47,118 bases of DNA from Patulibacter sp. GTDB lineage: Bacteria > Actinomycetota > Thermoleophilia > Solirubrobacterales > Solirubrobacteraceae. Below the pieces are notes generated by a model. It ran no database searches and was not told the origin of the DNA. It was given only the letters and a program-made list of their open reading frames with translations. Below, one piece after another: positions 34,777 to 42,166 of this stretch. Position 1 is the stretch's first letter. Each line of letters begins with the position of its first letter. The DNA is taken from assembly GCF_030655195.1 (NCBI RefSeq), contig NZ_JAURWA010000126.1, forward strand, positions 1 through 47,118. Reading direction: 5' to 3'. A program made the translations under genes and the position numbers.

Positions 34777-35412
34777 ATGCCCGCCGGTCCACGAGCACAG
34801 ACCTTCGACCCCGCGATCTCCGAGCTGCTGCTCGACTTCGCCGGGACGATCGAGACGTCGACGCGCCTGCTGCGCGACCTGGTGCACACGTACCCGGAGG
34901 GGACGGCCCTGCTCGAGGACCTCGTAGCGGCCGAGCACGAGGGCGACCGGATCGCCCACGACCTGATCCATCGCCTCAACGGCGCCGACCGCTCGCGCCT
35001 GCGCTGCCCGTTCGACGTCGAGGACGGGTTCCGCCTCGCGACGGCCCTCGACGACGTCGTCGACGACGCCGAGGCGGCCGGCGACATGCTCGCCGTGTAC
35101 CGCGTCGAGGCACCCACGGACCAGGCGCTGCAGCTGGTCGACATCCTCGTCCTGGCGGCCCGCCAGGTGGCCCTGGCGCTCGAGGCGCTCTGCGACGGCG
35201 AGGACATGGGGCCCGCCCTCGTCGAGATCAACCGGCTGGAGAACGACGGCGACCGCATCAGCCGCGACGCGATCGCCTCGCTGTTCGAGGAGGGCGTCGA
35301 CCCGCTCTTCGTGATCCGCTGGAAGGACATCTACGGCGCCTTCGAGAACGCGATCGACGCCTGCGAGACCGTCGCCCACCACCTCGAGGGCATCGGGCTC
35401 AAGAGGCGGTAG
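34777..35412 (+). CDS. DUF47/PhoU-like phosphate transport accessory protein
   Basis: A 211-residue all-helical protein of the DUF47 (TIGR00153) group. Markers are AEHEGDRIAHDLIHRLN, the CPFDVEDGFRLATALDDVVDDAEAAGD block, and INRLENDGDRISRDAI, followed by WKDIYGAFENAIDACETVAHHLE. These proteins resemble PhoU and normally sit beside a Pit low-affinity phosphate transporter whose activity they tune. No pit gene is adjacent here. It diverges from the receiver-less regulator and shares its PHO-box region, placing it in the phosphate response. ATG 34777 is chosen from the -10 spacing; the frame extends upstream to 34720. Confidence 0.88.
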   Translation: MPAGPRAQTFDPAISELLLDFAGTIETSTRLLRDLVHTYPEGTALLEDLVAAEHEGDRIAHDLIHRLNGADRSRLRCPFDVEDGFRLATALDDVVDDAEAAGDMLAVYRVEAPTDQALQLVDILVLAARQVALALEALCDGEDMGPALVEINRLENDGDRISRDAIASLFEEGVDPLFVIRWKDIYGAFENAIDACETVAHHLEGIGLKRR

Positions 35413-35526
35413 GGCGCGGGACGGACGACCGCCCCGCAGCGTTCCGGGCGACGGCCACGCGTTCCCGCGCAGCCGCAGGCGGCCGGGTCCCGCCCAGCGA
35501 CGCTCCCGCCCGGGCGACGCTCCCGC

Positions 35527-37953
35527 TCAGGCGACGCGCTTCTGCCCCGTCTTCGGGCGGACCAGCTCGCGGGCGGCCGAGGCCTCCGCCTCGCGCCGCG
35601 CCGCGCGCAGCGTCCCCGCCGCCAGCGCCCGGGCGTAGCCGTCGGCCAGACGACCCATCGCGGCCTCCCACGTGCGGTCCTGGACGCGCATCAGGCCCCC
35701 GAGCGCCAGGCGCCGGCGCAGGCCGGGCCGGCCGGCCACGGCGACCAGGGCGTCGGAGAGCGCGCCCGCGTCGGCGGGGCGCAGCAGCCCGGAGACCCCG
35801 TCCTCGACGATCGACAGCGGACCGCCCTCGCCGACGGCGACGATCGGCAGCCCGGAGGCCTGCGCCTCGAGCAGGACCTGGCCGAACGTGTCCGTGCGGC
35901 TGGCGAAGAGGAAGACGTCCGCGTTGGCGTAGGCGTCGGCGAGGTCGTCGCCCGAGAGCCAGCCGAGGAACGTCGCGTGCTCGCCGAGCCGCTCGCGCAG
36001 GACGTGCTCCTCGGGCCCGCCGCCGGCGAGCACCATGTGCAGCCGCGGGTCGCGGGCCCGGGCGCGGAGGAACGTGTCGCAGAGCAGGTCGACGCCCTTC
36101 TCGGCGCTCTGCCGCCCCGCGTAGAGGACGTTCACGCGGGTCGTCTCGTTCGGGGCCGCCCCCAGGACGCGCACGGCGGTCTCGTCGGAGCGGCGGGTCG
36201 GGCGGAAGCGCTCGACGTCGACGCCCCGGTCCCAGCGGCCGACCGCGTCCGCCGCGACGCCGAGCTGCCGGACGGCCTCGTCGCTCTGCGGGCTCGGGGT
36301 GACGACGACGTCGGCCTGGCCGTAGAAGACCGCCAGGACGAGGTCGGCGTAGGTCTGCAGCCGCGGGTCGGCGGAGCGCAGGCCGGTGTAGCTGCCCAGC
36401 TCGGTGTGGTAGCTGGCCAGCACCGGGATGTCGAGCATCTTCGCCAGCGCGCCGGCGACGATCCCCGCCGGTCCGGGCGAGCAGAGGTGGACCACGTCGT
36501 AGCGGCCCTCCGCGATCTGCTCGACCAGGGCGGGGACGCCCGGGATGCCGACCTGGAGGCCCGCGTAGAACGGGATGTCGACGTCCGCGACGGCGGGCAG
36601 GCGCCGGTCGACGCGGACGTCGGTGCCGATGACCTCGACCTCGTAGCCGGGCACGCCGATGCGGCGGAGGGTGTCGATGGTGTGCGTGACGCCGTGCATG
36701 CCGCCGATGCCGTCGGCGACGAGCGCGACCCGCGGCAGCTCGCCGTCCAGGCGGGTCTTGAGCTTGCGGCGCTCGCGGCCCAGGAACGCGGCGGCGGGCG
36801 CGTAGGGCAGCGCCGGCAGGAGCGCGTCGAGGAGCTGCCCGCCGATCGCGGTCAGGTCGGGCTCCTCCCCCGCTCCGACCCGCTCGGCCGCGGCGACCAC
36901 GGCCTCGACCGTCTCGGCCAGCTTGCCCTCGTGGGCGGTGCGCGCCCGGCGGAAGAGGTCGCGGTGGTCGAAGTCGTCCTCCTGGAACATCGCCAGCAGC
37001 TGGCGGGCGGTCAGGTCGCGCAGGCCGACCGCGTCGAGCCAGGCGCGCAGGAGCATCCGCGCGTCGTCGGGCGTGATCTCCTGGTCCTCCGAGCCGCGCC
37101 GCACGTCGCCCTCGGTCATGAGCGACGAGACCATCGTGGCGATCGCCTCGGGGCGCGGGCGCTCGATCGGCGCATCGGGCGCCTCGCCGCGGGGGTCCAC
37201 GCCGAGCGAGCGGATCGCGATGCCCATGGCGGCGTGGGTCCACTTGGCCGCGCTGCCCTGCGTGCCCTTCGCGACGGCACGACCGGCGCGGATGTGCGCG
37301 AGGTACTCCTCGGGCGTGTAGGCCAGCGGCGTCTCCGTGAACGTGCGGCCGATGTCGACGCCGGCGTGGTCGTCGGTGCCGCCGATGCCGATCCCGCCGC
37401 GCACGTCGATGAACGTCGCGGCCGGCGCGTTGAGCTCCCGGGCGCGGGAGCCGTTGCGGACCTCCCAGATCGGGAAGAGCTCCGCGAGCTGCCGGCGGTG
37501 GCGCGCGGTCAGCGGCGCCTCGACGGAGTAGAAGGGGTGCGCCAGCGCGGTGGTGATCTCGTTCTGGTGCAGGTACTCGGCGCAGCGCACGACGTCGTGG
37601 TTGTGCGCCTGGAGCCAGTCGTGGTCGTCCTGGGTGATGCCGAGGCAGAGGACGTGCACGGCCTGCGGCTCGCCGCGGAACCAGACCGTCAGCTCCTCGC
37701 CGACGAAGACGTCGGGGCGGTCGGCGATCTGCAGGGCACCGGCGATCGTGTCGTGGTCGGTGATCGTCACGAAGTCCATCCCGCGGCGCTTGGCCAGCTC
37801 GTAGACCTCCTCCGGCGGCGTGGCGCACTCGGGCATGCCCACCGAGCGCTGGACGCCGAGCTTGGAGAACTCCGACGCGGTGGAGTGGACGTGGAGGTCG
37901 CACCGGGAGAGGGCCGGCGGGACGTTCGGAACGCTGCCTGGGCTGGGGCTCAT
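35527..37953 (-). CDS. PHP phosphoesterase-glycosyltransferase family 4 fusion
   Basis: An 808-residue protein. The PHP metal-dependent phosphoesterase domain (residues about 17-200) has DLHVHST (H21, H23), ITDHDTI (D66-D68), ALAHP (H139) and GGTDDHAG (D194-H196). A helical middle (about 205-400) follows. The GT-B glycosyltransferase (about 407-800) has GGMHGVTHTIDTLRRIG, SYHTELGSY, PSPQSDEAVRQLGV, RWDRGVDVERF, YAGRQSAEKG and SRTDTFGQVLLEAQASG. The C-terminal half resembles lipid glycosyltransferases of the MgtA/SqdX/PimB type. Four PHO-box units precede it, so a role in phosphate-sparing glycolipid synthesis is plausible. Substrates are unknown, as is why a hydrolase is fused. Confidence 0.85.
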   Translation of the reverse strand: MSPSPGSVPNVPPALSRCDLHVHSTASEFSKLGVQRSVGMPECATPPEEVYELAKRRGMDFVTITDHDTIAGALQIADRPDVFVGEELTVWFRGEPQAVHVLCLGITQDDHDWLQAHNHDVVRCAEYLHQNEITTALAHPFYSVEAPLTARHRRQLAELFPIWEVRNGSRARELNAPAATFIDVRGGIGIGGTDDHAGVDIGRTFTETPLAYTPEEYLAHIRAGRAVAKGTQGSAAKWTHAAMGIAIRSLGVDPRGEAPDAPIERPRPEAIATMVSSLMTEGDVRRGSEDQEITPDDARMLLRAWLDAVGLRDLTARQLLAMFQEDDFDHRDLFRRARTAHEGKLAETVEAVVAAAERVGAGEEPDLTAIGGQLLDALLPALPYAPAAAFLGRERRKLKTRLDGELPRVALVADGIGGMHGVTHTIDTLRRIGVPGYEVEVIGTDVRVDRRLPAVADVDIPFYAGLQVGIPGVPALVEQIAEGRYDVVHLCSPGPAGIVAGALAKMLDIPVLASYHTELGSYTGLRSADPRLQTYADLVLAVFYGQADVVVTPSPQSDEAVRQLGVAADAVGRWDRGVDVERFRPTRRSDETAVRVLGAAPNETTRVNVLYAGRQSAEKGVDLLCDTFLRARARDPRLHMVLAGGGPEEHVLRERLGEHATFLGWLSGDDLADAYANADVFLFASRTDTFGQVLLEAQASGLPIVAVGEGGPLSIVEDGVSGLLRPADAGALSDALVAVAGRPGLRRRLALGGLMRVQDRTWEAAMGRLADGYARALAAGTLRAARREAEASAARELVRPKTGQKRVA

Positions 37954-37987
37954 GCGCCCTAGGCTCCGCCCCGGCGGGCCGGGTCGA

Positions 37988-38031
37988 GTGACGGCGGCGT
38001 GTCCGACCGGTGACGATGGAGTGAAGACGGA
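37988..38031 (-). promoter_or_regulatory. PHO box upstream of the PHP-glycosyltransferase (four 11-bp units)
   Basis: GTGACG, GTGTCC, GTGACG and GTGAAG start at 37988, 37999, 38010 and 38021 on the plus strand, exactly 11 bp apart, 35 bp upstream of ATG 37953. Read toward the gene the units are TTCAC/GTCAC, the same orientation as at pstS. Confidence 0.6.
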
Positions 38032-38092
38032 CGGATCTCCCGTGCGGGCGCAGAACCCGCCCGGTTGCAGGCGGTTCGCCGGATGGGTCGTG

Positions 38093-38114
38093 CTTCACGG
38101 GACGTTCACCGGGA
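38093..38114 (+). promoter_or_regulatory. PHO-box-like pair upstream of the GH31 gene
   Basis: CTTCACGGGAC and GTTCACCGGGA begin at 38093 and 38104, 11 bp apart. They read forward toward the gene and lie 16 bp before a CAGCAT -10-like element at 38131. Confidence 0.55.
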
Positions 38115-38142
38115 CCGCGGAGGGGTGGCCCAGCATGCTCCC

Positions 38143-40617
38143 GTGAGCACCGCTGCGCCCACCGCCCCCGCGCTGCCGGTCGTCCTGGGCCGCGGACGCG
38201 TCTCCGTGCTCGTCGGCCTGGCCCCGCTGCGCGTCGACGTGCTGCGCGACGGCCGGACGGTCGTGGCCGGCCTGGAGCCGTGGGCGTGCGACGGCACGGT
38301 CGACGACCGCTTCGTGCGCGTGACGGAGGGCGTCGTCCCGCGGGAACACCGCGAGCCCGAGGACCGGATCGTGCGGGCGCGGCCGGTGCCCGGTGCACCC
38401 GACGGTCCGGGGCCGGCGGACGACGATCCGGGCGCCGTGCCACCGGCGCGGTCCGAGCGGACGACGACCACGGCGACGTTCGCCCTGACGTTCGCGTCGG
38501 GCCGGACCGGGACGCTCCGCGTCGCCCTCCCGGAACCCGACGTCGTCCACGTCGACCTGACCTCGGACGCGCCGCCGCGCCCCCCGGCCCCCGCACGGGC
38601 CGTCCGCCGTGTGCGCGGCGCCGCCGCGGAGGACGACGGCCCCGGGCCACACCTGCGCACGGGGGTCCGCTGGACCGTCGACCGGCCGCGCCTGGCGGGT
38701 CTCGGCGCCCGGCACCACCCCTCCGTCGACCACGCCGGGCGGGACATCCAGCTCGGCGCGGACCGCCGCTACCTCGGTCCCGGGTGCGCACCCGCGCTGG
38801 CCGCGCGCGGCGGGATCCCGCAGGGCGACTACGCCCCCGTGCCGTTCCTGCAGACCGACGCCGGCTGGGCCGCGTGGCTGGACACGGCCGGCAACGGCAC
38901 CCGGTTCGACCTCGACGGCGGCCGGGTCTCCCCCAGCGTGCGGACCGTCGCCGGGCCGCTGCGGCTGCGGCTGCACCTGCACCCGCGGCCGACGACCCGC
39001 CTGCGCGCCTTCGCCCGCGCGACCGGACGCCCGGCGCTCCTGCCGGCCTGGGGCTACGGGTTCTGGAAGTCCCGCGACATCCACCAGCACCAGGACGAGG
39101 TGATGGAGGACGTCCACGGCTGCCGGTGGCACGACATCCCGGTCGACGCCGTCGTCCTCGACTCGCCGTGGGAGACGAACTACAACACCTGGCGCCCGAA
39201 CCCCCACCAGTTCCCGGACTTCGCCGGCATGGTCCGCCGGCTGCTCGACGACGGGGTGCGCACCGTCGTCTGGGTGACGCCGTGGGTCAACGTCGACTCC
39301 GCCGGCGGCCAGTCGCCGTCGGACCCCGCGTCGATCCGCATGCACCGCCGACCGGCCGAGACGTACGCCGAGGGCGCGCGGGCCCGGGCGTTCCTGCGGC
39401 CGCCCGCGGCCGAGGCCCGGGACCACGCCCGCGAGATCCGCGGCACGATGCGGCGCGCCGGCGACGACGAGCTGCAGGGCCTGCCCGACGCGGACGTCCC
39501 CTACCTGGCGCAGTGGTGGATGGGCCGGGGTTCCCCGATCGACTTCACCGGGCCGGGCGAGGCGTGGTGGCGGGCCCAGGCGGAGGAGGCCCTGGCCCTG
39601 GGCGTCCGCGGCATCAAGGCCGACGACGGCGAGGGGTACTACCTGCCCGAGGACGTCCGCTTCGCCGACGGCTCCACCGGCGCGACGCGCGCGTGGCGCT
39701 GGGGCGACGACTACCGCCGGTCGATGCGCCGGGCGCTCCAGAACACCCACCCCGGCGACGGCGTCCTCTTCGGCCGTTCCGGCTGGACCGGACAGCAGGC
39801 CACGGGGATGCTCTGGGGCGGCGACCAGGCGTCGGACTTCTGGTCGCTGCGGGTGCTCCTGGCGGCGACGGTCTCGGCGGCCCACTCCGGGATCTCGAAC
39901 TGGTCGCACGACGTCGGCGGCTACCTGGGCGACGCCGGCGTCAAGCGGGCGACCGGCGAGCTGCTCGTCCGGTGGGCGCAGCTGGGGTGCTTCACGCCGC
40001 TCATGCAGGCCCACGCGCGACTGGAGCAGGAGCCGTGGACCTACGGGCACGAGACGCTCGCGCTGTTCCGCGGGGCGGTGCTGCTGCACGAGATGCTCGT
40101 CCCCTACGTCCGGGCCGCCGCGCGCACGGCGGCCCGGACGGGCGTGCCGATCGTCCGGCCGCTGAGCCTGCTGGACCCGTCCGACGACGCGCTGTGGGGC
40201 GTGCCCGACGCCTTCGCCTACGGCCCGTCGCTCGTGGTCGCCCCCGTCGTCGACGAGGGGGGCGTGGAGCGGAGCGTCCCGCTCCCCCGCGGCCGCTGGA
40301 TCGAGGCGTGGTCGGGCGCGGAGGTCGTCTCCGGCGGCGGGTCGACGGTGACGGTCGACGCCCCGCTGGACCGCGTCCCGGTCTGGGTGCGGCGCGGGGC
40401 GATCGTGGTCACCCACCCCGCCCACCACGTCGCCCGGGGGCTCGGGTCCGCCCCCGACGACGAGGTCCCGTACGTCGCGACGCTGTGGGGCGAGCCGGAG
40501 CACGGGCGCGCCGTGGCGCACCTGCCCGACGGCGCCCCGGTCCGCTGGGTCCGCGGCCGCTGGGAGCTGCCGCCCGGGCACGACGTCACGGTCGCGATCC
40601 GGGGGATCGGGACCTGA
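38143..40617 (+). CDS. Glycoside hydrolase family 31 alpha-glycosidase
   Basis: An 824-residue GH31 protein, apparently cytoplasmic (no signal peptide). An N-terminal beta-sandwich (about 1-290) carries a polar Pro/Asp-rich insertion near residues 85-110. The barrel begins LLPAWGYGFWKSRDIH. The nucleophile is Asp494 in GIKADDGEGYY and the acid/base is probably Asp561 in LWGGDQASDFW; SNWSHDVGGY and CFTPLMQAHARLE follow. C-terminal beta domains contain GPSLVVAPVVDEGG. GH31 enzymes cleave alpha-glucosides, xylosides or galactosides, or transfer glycosyl units; the substrate-site loop (DSPWETNYNTWRPNPHQFPDF) does not let me choose. GTG 38143 follows a PHO-box-like pair, so it may be induced by phosphate limitation. 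Confidence 0.88.
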   Translation: MSTAAPTAPALPVVLGRGRVSVLVGLAPLRVDVLRDGRTVVAGLEPWACDGTVDDRFVRVTEGVVPREHREPEDRIVRARPVPGAPDGPGPADDDPGAVPPARSERTTTTATFALTFASGRTGTLRVALPEPDVVHVDLTSDAPPRPPAPARAVRRVRGAAAEDDGPGPHLRTGVRWTVDRPRLAGLGARHHPSVDHAGRDIQLGADRRYLGPGCAPALAARGGIPQGDYAPVPFLQTDAGWAAWLDTAGNGTRFDLDGGRVSPSVRTVAGPLRLRLHLHPRPTTRLRAFARATGRPALLPAWGYGFWKSRDIHQHQDEVMEDVHGCRWHDIPVDAVVLDSPWETNYNTWRPNPHQFPDFAGMVRRLLDDGVRTVVWVTPWVNVDSAGGQSPSDPASIRMHRRPAETYAEGARARAFLRPPAAEARDHAREIRGTMRRAGDDELQGLPDADVPYLAQWWMGRGSPIDFTGPGEAWWRAQAEEALALGVRGIKADDGEGYYLPEDVRFADGSTGATRAWRWGDDYRRSMRRALQNTHPGDGVLFGRSGWTGQQATGMLWGGDQASDFWSLRVLLAATVSAAHSGISNWSHDVGGYLGDAGVKRATGELLVRWAQLGCFTPLMQAHARLEQEPWTYGHETLALFRGAVLLHEMLVPYVRAAARTAARTGVPIVRPLSLLDPSDDALWGVPDAFAYGPSLVVAPVVDEGGVERSVPLPRGRWIEAWSGAEVVSGGGSTVTVDAPLDRVPVWVRRGAIVVTHPAHHVARGLGSAPDDEVPYVATLWGEPEHGRAVAHLPDGAPVRWVRGRWELPPGHDVTVAIRGIGT

Positions 40618-40635
40618 GGGCGGCGGGCCGCGACG

Positions 40636-41070
40636 CTAGAGCAGCTCGCCGCCGAGGCGCTCGGCGAGCGCCCGGCCGTAGCGCGCCGCACGCTCCTCGG
40701 TCGACGGCCGGCCCTTCGGCCGGCGGTGCCAGGGACGGCCGGTCCAGGTCGTCGTGACGTCCATCGTGATGCGGCAGCCCGGGCCGTCGGGCTCGAAGGT
40801 CTGCTCGACGTCGAGCCGCTCGTGCCCGTCGACGACCGCGAAGGCCACCATCGTGGGGCGCTCGGAGTCCGTGAGCTCCGCCTCCGTCTCCCGCCCGTCG
40901 TCCGCCGTGCGCTGGTCGTAGCGCGCCCCCACGCCGCCGGTCAGCCCGCCCGCGAGCACCGACGAGGCGACGTCGAAGCGCCACTCCGGGTGGGCGGCGA
41001 GGTCCTCGAGGTAGGCGTGCAGGGCGCCGGGGTCCAGCGGTGCGGTCAGCTCGACCCGGAACGTCTCCAT
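40636..41070 (-). CDS. SRPBCC (START/polyketide-cyclase-like) family protein
   Basis: A 144-residue protein with the helix-grip pattern: ETFRVELTAPLDPGALHAYLEDLAAHPEWRF at the start, GVGARYDQRTADDGRETEAELTDSE in the middle, VDVEQTF-like strands, and a final helix (RYGRALAERLGGELL). Members bind hydrophobic ligands or act as cyclases; no catalytic residue can be named. ATG 41070 was preferred to ATG 41079 because an AGGA sits at suitable distance from the former. It converges on the GH31 gene with 18 bp between and lies 59 bp downstream of pabB. Confidence 0.75.
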   Translation of the reverse strand: METFRVELTAPLDPGALHAYLEDLAAHPEWRFDVASSVLAGGLTGGVGARYDQRTADDGRETEAELTDSERPTMVAFAVVDGHERLDVEQTFEPDGPGCRITMDVTTTWTGRPWHRRPKGRPSTEERAARYGRALAERLGGELL

Positions 41071-41129
41071 GCGCCGCATCCTGGCAGGCGCCCGGCGGGC
41101 GGGACGGCGGGCGGCGGCCCCGTCCGGGG

Positions 41130-42143
41130 TCAGGCGGCGGCCACCGCGAGCAGGCGCCCGGCCTTCAGCACCGTCTCGCGCCACTCGCCCCCGGGGTCGC
41201 TGTCCCAGGTGATCCCGCCCCCGGTCCCGAACCGCAGCGTCGCTCCCTCGCGCCAGAACGTCCGGATCCCGACGGCGAGCTCCGCCCGACCGCGGTCCGC
41301 GTCGACCCAGCCGACCGCCCCGCAGTACGGCCCGCGCGGCACCGGCTCGAGGCCGGCGAGGACGGCGAGGGCCGCGAGCTTCGGGGCCCCCACGATCGAC
41401 CCCGCGGGGAACGTCGCGTCCAGCAGCGCCCGCCAGCCGACGTCCCGCCGGAGCCGCCCCTCGACGGTCGACACGAGGTGCACGAGACCCGGGTGGGCCT
41501 CGACGCCGCAGATCTCCGTCGCGCGGACCGTGCCCGGGCGGCAGACCCGGCCGAGATCGTTGCGCACGAGGTCGACGATCATCACGTTCTCGGCGCGGTC
41601 CTTCGGCAGGAGCTCCGCCGCGGTCCGCGCGGTCCCCTTGATCGGCCGTGAGACGACGAGGTCGTCGTCGCGGGAGAGGAACAGCTCCGGCGACGCGCTG
41701 GCGACGTCGATCCCGTGGTCGGGCAGGTGCACGTGCGCGGCGTACGGCGCGGCGTGCCGGGCAGTCAGCAGGTCGTGCAGACCGTGCAGCGTCGTGTCCT
41801 CGGCGAGCGGCGCGGACAGGACCCGGCAGAGATTGGCCTGATAGACGTCGCCGGCGGCGATCCGCTCCCGGACGGAGGCGACGCCCGCGCGGAACGCGTC
41901 CTCGTCGAGGCTGGAGCTCCACGCCCCGGGCGGCACCGGGGTCCACGGGACCGGACGCGCGGGGCGGGTCGCGCCGAGCGGCCGCCAGTCGGAGAACCGC
42001 GCCGCGGTCAGCGCCCCCTCGAAGGTCCGCACCACCGCCCACCGGCCGCCCTCGTCCAGCGCACCGGGATCGTCCCGGACCTCGAGCAGCCCCGTGGCCT
42101 CCCACCCCCCGACGACGGCCCGCGGGGGGCGTGGTCCGGACAC
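41130..42143 (-). CDS. pabB: Aminodeoxychorismate synthase component I
   Basis: A 337-residue chorismate-utilising enzyme. Key blocks are AGDVYQANLCRVL, SASPELFLSRDDDLVVSRPIKGTARTA, ENVMIVDLVRNDLGRVC, HLVSTVEGRLR, FPAGSIVGAPKLAAL, GPYCGAVGWVDADRGRAELAVGIRTF and the FGTGGGITWDSDP end. The PIKGTA motif, with its Lys nucleophile, marks PabB rather than anthranilate synthase (PIAGT). It makes 4-amino-4-deoxychorismate for folate. It is shorter than the E. coli protein (453) because most of the N-terminal domain is reduced. The start is GTG 42143 (MSGPRPPRAVVGG). No pabA or pabC is adjacent. Confidence 0.9.
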   Translation of the reverse strand: MSGPRPPRAVVGGWEATGLLEVRDDPGALDEGGRWAVVRTFEGALTAARFSDWRPLGATRPARPVPWTPVPPGAWSSSLDEDAFRAGVASVRERIAAGDVYQANLCRVLSAPLAEDTTLHGLHDLLTARHAAPYAAHVHLPDHGIDVASASPELFLSRDDDLVVSRPIKGTARTAAELLPKDRAENVMIVDLVRNDLGRVCRPGTVRATEICGVEAHPGLVHLVSTVEGRLRRDVGWRALLDATFPAGSIVGAPKLAALAVLAGLEPVPRGPYCGAVGWVDADRGRAELAVGIRTFWREGATLRFGTGGGITWDSDPGGEWRETVLKAGRLLAVAAA

Positions 42144-42166
42144 GTGTCCTGGCCGCCGACCGCCCG

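Noticed and set aside
38143..40617. GH31 gene as a sulfoquinovosidase, which would fit sulfolipid turnover in the Pho response
   Set aside because: The loop expected to carry the sulfonate-binding Arg/Trp reads DSPWETNYNTWRPNPHQF and does not match what I know of YihQ-type enzymes. Only general GH31 motifs are supported.
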